From NCBI GenBank assembly GCA_039803545.1, contig JBDRYS010000001.1, forward strand, positions 897,866 through 961,865: a stretch of DNA of 64,000 nucleotides. Reading direction: 5' to 3'. Source of the DNA: a candidate division WOR-3 bacterium. GTDB taxonomy: Bacteria > Hydrothermota > Hydrothermia > UBA1063. A program made the position numbers and the translations under genes. Below are positions 1-9,364 of this stretch, one piece after another. The stretch's first letter is position 1, and every line of letters begins with the position of its first letter. The notes beneath the pieces were generated by a model, which did not search any database, was not told the origin of the DNA, and was given only the letters and a program-made list of their open reading frames with translations.

Positions 1-1
1 T

Positions 2-1204
2 GTCGTTTTTGATGAAGCCCATATGTACAGAGATGAGTTTACTTTCTCAATCATGAGAGCCATAATGGAAATTCTCTACGAAAGCAAAATTCCATTTGTT
101 ATTATGACCGCCACAATGCCTGAAAGTCTTGAAAAGAGCCTTTTTGAAAATATTAAAGACTACTCTAAGATAATTGGAGAAGATGTTGTAAGTTCGAAAT
201 TACAGATCAAAATTTGTGATGAACCTTTATATGCAAATAATGAGGTTAATATAGATGATGAGCTCTTAGGAATAATGAAGAAAAAGAAGACCCTTATAGT
301 TCTTAATCAGGTTAAAAGGGCACAGAAGATATATGAAGAAATAAAAAAGAGGTTAGGATTAAATGAGAACCAGATCGTTCTTCTTCATTCAAGATTTACG
401 AAGAAAGATAGAGAAAGACACGAAAATACTGCTTTATCTTTAATCCCTCACAAAGAAAATGGGGAAGTTAAAATTCCTGAAGGGGTAGGAATTGTTGTCT
501 CAACACAAGTTCTCGAGGCAGGGATTGATTTTTCAGCAGAACTTTTATTGACTGAGATTGCACCTGCAGACTGTCTTGTTCAAAGAGCAGGAAGGTGTGC
601 AAGATATGAAGGGGAAGAAGGGGAGATGATAATTTTCCCGGTTGAAGACAAAGAGGGATATAGACCTTATGAAAAAGAACACTTAGATAAGACAATTAAT
701 TGGCTGAGAGAAAGGTTGGATGAAAATCCAAAGTTTAACATTAAAAATTTCAATGAAGTTTTGTCTTTTGTTGATATTCTCGATTATCATGCTAACGATT
801 TTGAAGCAAAGGACACACTGATAGATTTATATGAGTGTGTGCTGTATGCAGATACAAAGCCGCAAAATATTCAAGTAAGAAACGGAAAACCAGTAACACT
901 GGTAGTAATCGATCTTTCTAAGGGGGATGGCAAAAAGAAAGAAGACATTATTAGAAACAGCATCCGTAAAATCGCAGCAAATTTAAGAGAAAATTCGATA
1001 GATATTGATATTGGTGTTGCACAGCAACTTCAAGATAATAAAGATAATAAAGTTTTAAAATACAAATTAAAATACGATCACAGCTCCAAAAATTGGGATT
1101 TTGAAGAAATAAGAGAAATTCAGCCTTTCAACATTTATATCATTGAAAAAAGCCATTATGATGAGAATTTGGGGGTAAAAAATGACACATCCTACTTTAT
1201 ATAG
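2..1204 (+). CDS. cas3: Cas3' helicase, 5'-truncated by window edge
   Basis: This is the C-terminal part of a CRISPR Cas3 DEAH-box helicase, which unwinds DNA recruited by a type I Cascade complex. The reading frame is open from base 2, so the first in-frame Met at 23 is internal. The visible residues begin with VVFDEAH (Walker B), then motif III TATMP, the second RecA-like domain with STQVLEAGIDF, and motif VI QRAGRCAR. There is no HD nuclease domain in this ORF; a separate HD gene follows and overlaps it by 23 nt. A split Cas3'/Cas3'' is usual in type I-A. The N-terminal Walker A lies outside the window. Identity as Cas3' is firm; the subtype assignment rests on the neighbours. Confidence 0.9.
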   Translation, partial: VVFDEAHMYRDEFTFSIMRAIMEILYESKIPFVIMTATMPESLEKSLFENIKDYSKIIGEDVVSSKLQIKICDEPLYANNEVNIDDELLGIMKKKKTLIVLNQVKRAQKIYEEIKKRLGLNENQIVLLHSRFTKKDRERHENTALSLIPHKENGEVKIPEGVGIVVSTQVLEAGIDFSAELLLTEIAPADCLVQRAGRCARYEGEEGEMIIFPVEDKEGYRPYEKEHLDKTINWLRERLDENPKFNIKNFNEVLSFVDILDYHANDFEAKDTLIDLYECVLYADTKPQNIQVRNGKPVTLVVIDLSKGDGKKKEDIIRNSIRKIAANLRENSIDIDIGVAQQLQDNKDNKVLKYKLKYDHSSKNWDFEEIREIQPFNIYIIEKSHYDENLGVKNDTSYFI

Positions 1205-1979
1205 TGCACCAGAAGAAGAATACACAAAGCACGTTGAAGAGTGTTTAGAAAAGTTTGATTTTATCTTTCCTATCTGGGAGCATACCATTAAAAGAATTTT
1301 CTACTTGTATACCCACAATGAGATAAAGTTTTTATTAAGCCAAATGTTAATTTTCCATGATATTGGAAAATTAACTGCAAAATGGCAAGAAACTATTAAC
1401 CGGGAAAGAAAAGAAAATAAAAAAATACATAAACCCTTTCATGCTCCAATCGGTGCAGCATATCTATATAAAAAGTTTACAAAAGAAAACGAAATGGATG
1501 ATTTAAAAAATGCAATTGTCTTTGCCGTTGCCATTCATCATACTGACAGTGGGCTTCTTGGAGACAACATTGAAAGGCCGGATGTTCAGGCAATCCTTGA
1601 GGGAATTGTTGATTCTGACGGTAGAGTTAAATGGGCTGATGAGACGGAGACCTTGGATGAAGAATTCTTCCCAAAAGAGTTAAAGGAACTTACTATTGAA
1701 GATCTAAAAAACATGGCAAGGGGCTTAAGGATATGGGCGAGAAGCGGAGGAATTTTAGAACAGCACAAGAAAAGAATACAGGCAGCACTTATTCATCATA
1801 TTTTAAAACTTTGCGACATCTCGGCTGCATCTGAAAGAAAAGAATATCAAAAAGAAGACGATGAAAATTATTTTGGGGGGTGGTTGATGGTGGAGGAGAT
1901 AAACGGATATGTAAACAATATTCAAAGGAGAAGTTATGAAAATCAAAATCATAACACCCATTTGGACAGGAGATATTGA
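1182..1979 (+). CDS. cas3'': Cas3'' HD-domain nuclease
   Basis: Stand-alone HD nuclease subunit of Cas3 (265 aa), the metal-dependent nuclease that degrades target-strand DNA together with the helicase. HD-fold ligands are visible: H17, the dyad H59-D60 in FHDIGK, a His in KPFHAPIG near residue 85 and the pair in AIHHTD near residue 115. A GGGGG ribosome-binding stretch lies just before the ATG at 1182. The gene overlaps the helicase upstream and cmr1 downstream (44 nt), so the three are co-transcribed. The C-terminal tail (last ~15 residues) is read in the zone shared with cmr1 and may carry no fold. Confidence 0.88.
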   Translation: MTHPTLYSAPEEEYTKHVEECLEKFDFIFPIWEHTIKRIFYLYTHNEIKFLLSQMLIFHDIGKLTAKWQETINRERKENKKIHKPFHAPIGAAYLYKKFTKENEMDDLKNAIVFAVAIHHTDSGLLGDNIERPDVQAILEGIVDSDGRVKWADETETLDEEFFPKELKELTIEDLKNMARGLRIWARSGGILEQHKKRIQAALIHHILKLCDISAASERKEYQKEDDENYFGGWLMVEEINGYVNNIQRRSYENQNHNTHLDRRY

Positions 1980-3186
1980 TTTAAAAAGTGATTGGCTTCA
2001 CTCCACTGGAATTATAGGTTCTTTAAGATGGTGGACTGAAGCCATTTTAAGGGGTATGCGTAAATTTGCCTGCGACCCTGCTGGAGATGAACGTTGCCCA
2101 AAAAAGATAAAAGATGAAATGCAATATTGTCCTGCATGTCTTATTTTTGGAGCAACTGGAATAAGGAGACTTTTCAGGCTGGAAATAAGTGGTGGAGAAA
2201 AGATATTTGATGGTGGAGCAATTAACATAAAACCTCAACAAAGAAACAGAGGATGGTATCTGGGAAGTGGTCTTAAAGGAGAAATTGATTTGAACATAAT
2301 TCCACTGGATAGGGATTTTGATGAAAACCTTGTGCTCGTTCCTTTAGCTATTGCTGCAAAGTGGGGTGGCATAGGAGCCAAAACACAACATGGATATGGA
2401 GTTGTGGAACTGATAGATAAAATCGAATTAAGGTTTGAAAACTTCCAAGGTGCATTGGACAAAATCCTTAAAAGTGAACGACTTCGCAAACTAAACATTA
2501 AAGAAAGGAACGATACAAACGATGCACTGCCAAATATAAAGGAAATGTTTTTTGCGAAGGTTCAATTTGAGGTTCAAAATAATGACTGGTGGAAAGAGGT
2601 TGACGGGATAAAACCCGTTAGCAACGACCAAAGATTAGAGAAGTGGATAGAGACAGGTTCAGTTCCTATTTCTCCTGCGATAAAGAATTGGCTGAGATAT
2701 GATGATGGTAAAAATTTGTGGCAAGATATGGACACAAATAAAAAGGAAAGAAAAGAAAATTGGTTGTTTGGAACCACGGATAGGGTTTGTTCATCCTGTT
2801 ATGAAAAAGTAAATCAAGATAGAAATAATCGGCGAAACTTTTGGTGCTCTAATTGCAGAAAATCTCTTAAAAAGGAAGAAACTTTTGAGAGAGTTGCTTC
2901 AAAAATCAATGTTTCATGCGCCTACAGAATTAACAACACAACATGGGAATTTAGAATCTGGGGCTGGATTCCTGAAGGTTTTCAGGGATTTAATAGAAAC
3001 AATTTTTTGAATAATTTAAAACAAGCATTAGATGGGAATGGCACGAGAACCATCCCGTGGACAAGTCTTTTAGGAAAATTTACAAAAAATCATAAACTTA
3101 AAGTCTGGCGAGAATTTAACCCTCCAAATGAAAGCGTTATTAACAATTATCTGCAGAGTCTTTTAGAAGACAAAGGAGGCAGTTGA
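1936..3186 (+). CDS. cmr1: Type III RAMP protein Cmr1
   Basis: Cas7-group RAMP that caps the 3' end of type III-B/III-C effector complexes (416 aa). The N-terminus TPIWTGDID followed by GSLRWWTEAILRG is the Cmr1 signature, and the glycine-rich RAMP loop is GAKTQHGYGVVEL near residue 155. Two Cys-rich inserts are visible: CDPAGDERCPKK...CPAC near residues 46-62, and a CxxC...CxxC zinc-ribbon-like segment near residues 290-315. The start ATG at 1936 follows AAGGAGA. The gene lies inside the cas3'' 3' end and its stop overlaps the next start (TGATG), showing tight translational coupling. Confidence 0.88.
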   Translation: MKIKIITPIWTGDIDLKSDWLHSTGIIGSLRWWTEAILRGMRKFACDPAGDERCPKKIKDEMQYCPACLIFGATGIRRLFRLEISGGEKIFDGGAINIKPQQRNRGWYLGSGLKGEIDLNIIPLDRDFDENLVLVPLAIAAKWGGIGAKTQHGYGVVELIDKIELRFENFQGALDKILKSERLRKLNIKERNDTNDALPNIKEMFFAKVQFEVQNNDWWKEVDGIKPVSNDQRLEKWIETGSVPISPAIKNWLRYDDGKNLWQDMDTNKKERKENWLFGTTDRVCSSCYEKVNQDRNNRRNFWCSNCRKSLKKEETFERVASKINVSCAYRINNTTWEFRIWGWIPEGFQGFNRNNFLNNLKQALDGNGTRTIPWTSLLGKFTKNHKLKVWREFNPPNESVINNYLQSLLEDKGGS

Positions 3187-4280
3187 TGAGCCACGATTTT
3201 TATGTGGATTTTCGAATTCAAAGAAAAGAGGATATAGATCAACTTACTTCAGGTTCCGAAAAATATAAAGAATTAACTGATGTTTTATCAAGAATAATGG
3301 CTTTATTGTCAGCTTTTGAGAAAGAGGAATTTAGAAATTATGCCAAGGCTGGGGATAGAAAAAAGCCATCAGGCTTAAAAAGCCTCATTCATTCAAACGG
3401 TAATTATAATGACCAGCTAAGATACAAGTTATCTGAGGTTAAACTTCTCGGTATAGATTTGTCAATAGACATTTCAGAACTTCCACACGGAAGCTGGATT
3501 ATTGAATTTCCCATCATCTTGAAAAAACCATTTATATCTAAGGATGATGTGCCTCTTTATATCATTGAAAACCCAGTCAGAAAAGATAAGGTATTTGGCG
3601 TGCCGTTTACATCTTCAATGGCTTGGAAAGGGAACTTGAGATGGACAATGATGAAGTCTCATCTGGAGCCAGTAGTAAATGATCCATCAAAGTTCGCTGA
3701 GATACGCTATCAGCATACCCTTTTATTTGGAACAGAGAAAGGAATGGAAGAAATGGCAAAGGGCTGGACAAAATATCTTGATGATTTGTGCCCCAATGCA
3801 AAAGAGGCTTACAGAAGCAAATTAAAAGAACGGTTTGGTAAAGATGAAGCTCCTTCTCTTACTGGAATGCTCTATTTCTATCCTACATTCTGGGACAGAA
3901 TAGATTTGGAAGTTATTAATCCACACGACAGAAAGACAAAAACAGGCAAAAATCCTATCTATTATGAAGTTGTGCCCGAAGGTGCAAAGGGATTTTTCAG
4001 ACTCGTATACTTGCCATTTTACTATTTGGGAGAACCCCTTCCTGAACTGAAAAACAAGGTACTCAAAGACCTTAAAGATGTCATAAAGGGCTTGGAAGAG
4101 ATGATGTTAAAATATGGTTTTTCAGCGAAGAAATCCTCTGGATATGGGGTAATTGAAAATAACTGGGATAAAACAGAAAGCAGATTGATTATAAAAGAAA
4201 TATCGGACGCCCACAAGTTTGGGAATTTTGATGAATTGAAAAAAGTTGTTGACAAAATAGAGGGGGGGACAAATGAGTAG
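3186..4280 (+). CDS. Type III RAMP protein, Cmr6-like (Cas7 group)
   Basis: RAMP-superfamily subunit of the type III complex (364 aa). ATG 3186 is chosen over the TTG three bases upstream because it sits 9 nt after AAAGGAGG and overlaps the cmr1 stop. It has an extended N-terminal helical segment, then a RAMP core with VFGVPFTSSMAWKGNLRW, a structural parallel to the P-x-S-S-x-K-G-x-LR element of Cmr6/Csm3 proteins, and a C-terminal glycine loop AKKSSGYGVIE near residue 325. Position after cmr1 and before cas10 is where the Cmr6-type Cas7 is expected in subtype III-C. The family name is inferred from motif and order, not from a search. Confidence 0.7.
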   Translation: MSHDFYVDFRIQRKEDIDQLTSGSEKYKELTDVLSRIMALLSAFEKEEFRNYAKAGDRKKPSGLKSLIHSNGNYNDQLRYKLSEVKLLGIDLSIDISELPHGSWIIEFPIILKKPFISKDDVPLYIIENPVRKDKVFGVPFTSSMAWKGNLRWTMMKSHLEPVVNDPSKFAEIRYQHTLLFGTEKGMEEMAKGWTKYLDDLCPNAKEAYRSKLKERFGKDEAPSLTGMLYFYPTFWDRIDLEVINPHDRKTKTGKNPIYYEVVPEGAKGFFRLVYLPFYYLGEPLPELKNKVLKDLKDVIKGLEEMMLKYGFSAKKSSGYGVIENNWDKTESRLIIKEISDAHKFGNFDELKKVVDKIEGGTNE

Positions 4281-7080
4281 TCTTCTTAAGAAATTAGAGG
4301 ATAACAGGACTGCAATCCTTCTTGCGGAGATTGGAGCATACTTGCATTTACTTGGAAAGCTTTCAGAAGAGTTTATTCAGGCTCAAAGCCAAGCGGGCGG
4401 GGATTTTGGATATAGGCGAGTATGCGATAATAATCCACTGAGATTAAATTCCAATTTTTACAACTTTCTAACTGATAATTGGGTTAGAAGTATTTTTGAT
4501 TCGATTAACAATGTTATTAACAATATCCCTCAATCAAATGTTTCTCCTGAGAATTTCTGTGAATTTGCAAAGTACCATCTAAAAAGGGATCTTTGTAAAT
4601 TCAAAAATAAAGCTCTTCTCAAGATACTAGCTGCTGCTCATGATGTATCAGGCGCTGAAGAAAAAGACCTCCCATGGCAGCATGGTGATCCTAAACAAAA
4701 GAAAAAACAAGCAGATAAAAACAATACTTTCTCTGCCTCTGCCTTTGGATTAGAAGAAATCCCTATCGTATCTAAAAATGATATTACCAATATCAGAAAC
4801 TCCTTAATAGCTGACATAACCCCTATTTTAGAACACATTAGATATAATTATTTTTCAATTGATGAAAATTGGTGGATTGAAAATTATCCTAAAATTATTT
4901 CCTATTTTAACAAGGCATACAAATGTACAGTAGGTGATACCCAGCGTCCAGTTAATGATGTTACTTTGTGGGATGCTGTCTCTCTTGCCGCTGCATTTCT
5001 AAAATCTGCACTTTCTAAAATGATTTTAGAAGGATGGTTTGAACCAATTGACTTCAATGATCATAACAAAACAACAGTAATTAAGTGGAAAATTCTAAGA
5101 ATAAATGTGGATTATTATGCTCTTTTGGCAAAGGGTATAAAAATAGGGGATGTAATTGGTTATATGAATGCTATAACTGATTCATTTAATGAGCTTAAAA
5201 AAATTATTGAAATTAAATACCCTCTTGGAAACGAAATTTATAGGGATGGAACAGGAATCTATTTTAGTTTTCCTGATGTTGACATTTCAACTCTTGATTT
5301 TTGGAATGATTTGATTAATGAACTAACCCAAACAATGCAAAATTTTGAACCTGAAATCTCACCTTGTATAGAAGTAAGCAGAAGTATTCAAGACTTTAAG
5401 GATTTAACATCACAGAGATTTTCCGCTTTAAAAAATACCGCTTTTCCATATAGAAATAACCTTGTCCCCCAAAAATTTTCTAATTTACGGCCCAATACAT
5501 CACCAAACTTTGAAGTCTGTCCGATATGTCGGTTGCGACTCATGGAAGAAAATTCGGATGGATGTGAACATTGTCTTGAAAGAAGAAAAAGACGGGCAAA
5601 AAATTGGATTGAACAACATCCACGGCAGACTATCTGGCTCGATGAGGTCTCTGATCACAATGATAGGGTTGCTCTTTTAATCTGTTCATTTGAGTTAACC
5701 GACTGGCTAAATGGTAATCTGATATCTACTCTATCAAAAAAGACATCTTCTTCTGGAAGAATCAGGCGATGCTGGGAAACAACACAGGAATTTATTCAAA
5801 CTACCATTTTTAAAAGTATCCTTGATAAATATCCTTTTGGCGCCAATACCCCTTTTAATGAGTTAAGAAGAAAACGGATACAGATTACCATTGACCCTAA
5901 CCCTGGTATCTCTGTCGGTGCAACACTGGATATAGACATTGATGGGGTAAGGCTCAGCCCTGTTTGTGTTGATAAAGAGAATGGGCTTTTTATAACCGAG
6001 ACTAACCTCCAAATCCTGTCCAATAAGGGGAAAACACTAAATGAGATTGCTCTATGGATGCAGGGAAAAAATATAAAAATAAAAAGAGAGAACGATAATA
6101 AATGGCAAGAAGGATATAAAATATCAATGGCTAAGCCGGCAGACGACAGTTTTCAGGATTATAAACCTTATATAAAAATCTATGAATATCCTGATCAGTT
6201 TATGGCTCTTGTTCCTGCTTATGATGCGTTTGGTATTGCAAAACAGATTCTTGAGGAATATGAGATTCAATTTTCAAAGGTAAGAGATAGATTACCGTTT
6301 CATATAGGTATCATCGGCTTTCATCGAAGAACTCCTTTATATGTGGCAATGGATGCTGGCAAAAGGCTTATTGAAGCATTTAAGAATAAAACAAAAACAA
6401 TAAATGCTAAAATTGACCCAATCGATGATGTATCTATCAATGAATTAGGTAAATATGTCCGACGATTAAAACTAAATCCTGACCCGTGTTATTCTTCTGT
6501 TCCGATTATCTGGCATATTTCTTATTCTACAGGTGACCCAAATCAACAGGATGAGTGGCATCCCTACATTAGATTTAATGGTAATAACCCCAATAGAGGA
6601 AATTATTCCTTTGACTATACTGGAAATGGCGATTATGTAGTCCATGTGAAAGAACTTAAAGTAAATGATTGCATAAAGATTGAAACATCTTATTTTAATC
6701 TGTCCTTTCTGGAAAACGCTTCTGACAGATTTAGAATTGGTGACGATTTGAGGCCTCTTGATGAGATCAAGCGGTTGGAGGATATATGGAATGAAATACA
6801 GAATATTGTTAAGTCAAAAAAACTCGGGATCTCTCAACTTTATGCTTACTGGGAAGAGGTAAAGAAAAGGTATGAGGATTACGGAGTGAATTCGGTTTGG
6901 GAGAATTTTGTAAAATCATCTCTTATCAATATTCTAAAATTATCCCCAGAAGAGGATAAAGAAGTATTTAATAAACTATTCCATGCAACCAAGGATGGGT
7001 TGCTGGACATTTGCTTATACTGGAACCTTCAGGTAAGGAAAATAAAACCTGCAAAAACACAGGAGGTTGAAAATGAGTGA
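4273..7080 (+). CDS. cas10: Cas10 (Cmr2/Csx11-like) with degenerate HD and cyclase motifs
   Basis: Large subunit of the type III complex (935 aa). Normally Cas10 has an N-terminal HD DNase and a palm domain whose GGDD motif makes cyclic oligoadenylate. Here the N-terminal HD position reads AYLHLLGK (H25-L26), so the Asp is lost. The palm motif aligns as YPDQFMALVPA (residues 639-649, bases 6187-6219), so GGDD has become YPDQ. The zinc finger CPICRLR...CEHC near residues 416-435 is intact, as is overall length, so the protein is maintained rather than decaying. The start overlaps the upstream RAMP gene and follows AGGGGGG. Loss of cyclase activity with retention of structure matches what I recall of subtype III-C / Csx11-type Cas10. 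Confidence 0.85.
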   Translation: MSSLLKKLEDNRTAILLAEIGAYLHLLGKLSEEFIQAQSQAGGDFGYRRVCDNNPLRLNSNFYNFLTDNWVRSIFDSINNVINNIPQSNVSPENFCEFAKYHLKRDLCKFKNKALLKILAAAHDVSGAEEKDLPWQHGDPKQKKKQADKNNTFSASAFGLEEIPIVSKNDITNIRNSLIADITPILEHIRYNYFSIDENWWIENYPKIISYFNKAYKCTVGDTQRPVNDVTLWDAVSLAAAFLKSALSKMILEGWFEPIDFNDHNKTTVIKWKILRINVDYYALLAKGIKIGDVIGYMNAITDSFNELKKIIEIKYPLGNEIYRDGTGIYFSFPDVDISTLDFWNDLINELTQTMQNFEPEISPCIEVSRSIQDFKDLTSQRFSALKNTAFPYRNNLVPQKFSNLRPNTSPNFEVCPICRLRLMEENSDGCEHCLERRKRRAKNWIEQHPRQTIWLDEVSDHNDRVALLICSFELTDWLNGNLISTLSKKTSSSGRIRRCWETTQEFIQTTIFKSILDKYPFGANTPFNELRRKRIQITIDPNPGISVGATLDIDIDGVRLSPVCVDKENGLFITETNLQILSNKGKTLNEIALWMQGKNIKIKRENDNKWQEGYKISMAKPADDSFQDYKPYIKIYEYPDQFMALVPAYDAFGIAKQILEEYEIQFSKVRDRLPFHIGIIGFHRRTPLYVAMDAGKRLIEAFKNKTKTINAKIDPIDDVSINELGKYVRRLKLNPDPCYSSVPIIWHISYSTGDPNQQDEWHPYIRFNGNNPNRGNYSFDYTGNGDYVVHVKELKVNDCIKIETSYFNLSFLENASDRFRIGDDLRPLDEIKRLEDIWNEIQNIVKSKKLGISQLYAYWEEVKKRYEDYGVNSVWENFVKSSLINILKLSPEEDKEVFNKLFHATKDGLLDICLYWNLQVRKIKPAKTQEVENE

Positions 7081-8026
7081 GAATATGTATGAGATTAAAA
7101 AATATTACGCAATAACCCTTGATCCAATCCATATTGGCACGGGTGGGTCAAGGCTGGGAAGAGTGGATTTACCCATAATAAGAGAGCCAGGAACAAATCT
7201 TCCAAAGATACCTGGGACGAGTCTCAGTGGAACTGCAAGAGCATACACAGCAATAGCAACTAATAGATATTTGTGGAAAGATGGGGATACTGAATATTCC
7301 TGTGCTGGCCGTGGAGGTGGTGAAAAACACTGTGGAAAAGTAAATCCTGCCTGTCCAGTCTGTATACCTTACGGTTTCTCCAAGGGAACAGGCTATAGTA
7401 TGCAAGGACTTGCCCAGTTCTTTGATGCTCATATCCTCTTTTTCCCGGTTGCATCAATGGCTGGTCCGGTATGGGTGACTTCACCTATGGCTCTGGAAGG
7501 ATTAGGCTTACAACAGGAATTCCAAGCTCCTGCTGTTGGATTTTATCCATTGGGAGAACTGCTTAAAAATAAGTTAAACTTTGGCTGGCTTATGTTGAAT
7601 AAAGGCACTGGTAAAGGAAATCTTAATGAATTAGACCAAAAAGGGATACCCAAGGTGGTTACACAGAGAGCAGTCCTTGTTTCAGATAATTTGTTTTCTT
7701 TGATAGTTAATAGCAATCTTGAAGTAAGAACTTCCGTTAGTATTGACCCACAGACGGGAACAGCGGAAGAAGGTGCTCTATTTACTTATGAAGCTATTCC
7801 AAGGGGAACTATCTTAAAATTTGAGATAGTCTACAATTCTGGAAAGACATTTAGAATTGCAGAGAAGGAATTAAAAACCGAAGGCAATGGAGATGTAGGT
7901 ATTTCCTGGGTTAAGACTCAAGTAGAGAAAGGATTGAAACTTTTTGAGACCCTTGGCATTGGAGGAATGGGGACAAGGGGAATGGGACGATTAAAAGTTC
8001 TCAATCTTGAAAAGGAGGATTGCTAA
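7073..8026 (+). CDS. cmr4: Type III RAMP protein Cmr4 (Cas7 backbone)
   Basis: Backbone subunit that lies along crRNA and cuts target RNA every 6 nt (317 aa). ATG 7073 is preferred: AGGAGG ends 6 nt before it, whereas an in-frame TTG at 7067 abuts the Shine-Dalgarno sequence. The N-terminal HIGTGGSRLGRVDLPIIRE contains D32, the position of the catalytic Asp of Cmr4, so target RNA cleavage should be intact. KIPGTSLSGTARAY is the RAMP P-G-S-S-x-x-G element. A Cys-rich insert with C-x11-C and CPVC is near residues 75-100, and IGGMGTRGMGRL is the C-terminal glycine loop. It overlaps the cas10 stop by 8 nt. Confidence 0.9.
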   Translation: MSENMYEIKKYYAITLDPIHIGTGGSRLGRVDLPIIREPGTNLPKIPGTSLSGTARAYTAIATNRYLWKDGDTEYSCAGRGGGEKHCGKVNPACPVCIPYGFSKGTGYSMQGLAQFFDAHILFFPVASMAGPVWVTSPMALEGLGLQQEFQAPAVGFYPLGELLKNKLNFGWLMLNKGTGKGNLNELDQKGIPKVVTQRAVLVSDNLFSLIVNSNLEVRTSVSIDPQTGTAEEGALFTYEAIPRGTILKFEIVYNSGKTFRIAEKELKTEGNGDVGISWVKTQVEKGLKLFETLGIGGMGTRGMGRLKVLNLEKEDC

Positions 8027-8027
8027 A

Positions 8028-8456
8028 ATGGAGAATTTGGATAGACTTTGTGCAGAATATGGATATAAATTTGCTGAAGAAATTAAAGAAACCTTCAATT
8101 CAGATGCAAAAAAAGCAGAATCATTGATAACAAAAGCTCTGGGAGTGTTACAAGAACAAGGTCTTTACGCCTTTGCGCTTTTCTGTAAATCAAGAGGGAG
8201 CAATGAAGAAAAAGGTGCTGAAAAGATGGAAGAGATAACCACAGGGTTATTAAAAGAACTTAGTCTTATAAGCAATGGCGATTTACTTGAAGAAATCAGA
8301 AAAGACGACGGGCTTGCCTCAAGGCTTGACGATCTTTTGCTTGCTATTCAGGTGCTGGAGAAATCTCTTATTTATGCCAAGTACCACGCAAAGGCTTTTG
8401 CAAATTCACAAGAAAAAGCTAATAACCAGAATTCCAAAGATAGCGAGGAGCAATAA
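8028..8456 (+). CDS. cmr5: Type III small subunit Cmr5 (Cas11)
   Basis: Small alpha-helical subunit (142 aa) forming the inner filament of the type III complex. The ATG at 8028 follows AAAGGAGG at 8011; the longer frame opening with TTG at 8007 lies upstream of that ribosome-binding site and is rejected. The sequence is almost wholly helical, with SLITKALGVLQEQGLYAF matching the Cmr5 pattern in which the complex crosses strands, followed by a polar, disordered C-terminus rich in Asn, Lys and Glu. The stop TAA overlaps the next gene as TAATG. Confidence 0.82.
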   Translation: MENLDRLCAEYGYKFAEEIKETFNSDAKKAESLITKALGVLQEQGLYAFALFCKSRGSNEEKGAEKMEEITTGLLKELSLISNGDLLEEIRKDDGLASRLDDLLLAIQVLEKSLIYAKYHAKAFANSQEKANNQNSKDSEEQ

Positions 8457-9364
8457 TGGGCTGGAGGCTCTTTAAATGGACATTTCGCTTGAAATCTCCA
8501 CTTTATATCGGGTTCCACAAGGTAATGCACTTCTACAGGACAAGACCATATGTCCCTGGTAAACCTCTCTGGGGTGCTTTGACAGCAAAACTCACGCCAC
8601 TTCTTGGATTAGATGACTATCAAAAAGTTGGAGAGTTTCTGAAAAAGGTGATTCGGCCGGGTTATCTCTATCCATATATAGAGAGTAACGAAAAAAGCGA
8701 ACTGTATTATCCAAAATATACTGAAAAAGGTTTGATGTTTGGCCTCCTCTCTAAATATGAGTTTGAGAAAAGATTCATAAGTTCAATGGCATCTACTGCT
8801 ATTGAGGCTCAATCCCTTACCGCTGAGGATGGGATGCTTCACGAAGTTGAATTCATCAGCCATTATACCATTGATGATGGAAAGCCAGTTTTTATGTCTG
8901 GGTTTATCTGGGTAAGAGAATTTTCAGAAAATGATATTTCACTTTCAATAAAGGATGAAGTAATAATAACCTGTTTAGAAAAAAAGGTTAAATTTAAAGA
9001 CCAGTTAGCCAATCGATTGCAGCTCGGAGGAGAAAGAAAGTATGGGTTTGGACTGGTAGAATTACACAAAATTGTTGAAATCAAAGATCCAAAATTTAAT
9101 GAATTACCTGGAGAATGGAAAGAGGAAAATGGCGAAGTGTGCATATCTTTGAAGAGAGACGACCCCATTTGGGCTCATGTAAAGCACTTTGAAAACTTAA
9201 AAATAAAGGGAGATATTGAATTATTAGTAGGTAGAGAATGGGACCCTGGCGAAGGTGCGGGGAAAAAATTGGAACCACTCGGTTTATGCTGGTCTCCCGG
9301 TTCAATTTTGCTTGAAGATAGAAAATTTATAGTTGATGGATTAGGCATATGGAGAGAAATATGA
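8456..9364 (+). CDS. Type III RAMP protein, Cas5-group (Cmr3-like)
   Basis: RAMP protein of 302 aa that closes the type III cassette. Near the N-terminus, YRTRPYVPGKPLWGALTAKL is the first RAMP element, and RLQLGGERKYGFGLVEL near residues 183-199 is the glycine-rich loop of the Cas5-like RAMP group (Cmr3, Csm4, Csx10). It lacks the usual Cmr3 N-terminal RDGRPF-type motif, so it is a divergent member. As the only Cas5-like protein in the type III half it should bind the 5' handle of crRNA. Start and stop are coupled to both neighbours (TAATG and ATGA). Confidence 0.68.
   Translation: MGWRLFKWTFRLKSPLYIGFHKVMHFYRTRPYVPGKPLWGALTAKLTPLLGLDDYQKVGEFLKKVIRPGYLYPYIESNEKSELYYPKYTEKGLMFGLLSKYEFEKRFISSMASTAIEAQSLTAEDGMLHEVEFISHYTIDDGKPVFMSGFIWVREFSENDISLSIKDEVIITCLEKKVKFKDQLANRLQLGGERKYGFGLVELHKIVEIKDPKFNELPGEWKEENGEVCISLKRDDPIWAHVKHFENLKIKGDIELLVGREWDPGEGAGKKLEPLGLCWSPGSILLEDRKFIVDGLGIWREI

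Noticed and set aside
8007-8027. TTG start extending Cmr5 by seven codons
   Set aside because: The Shine-Dalgarno sequence AAAGGAGG lies inside this extension and serves ATG 8028.
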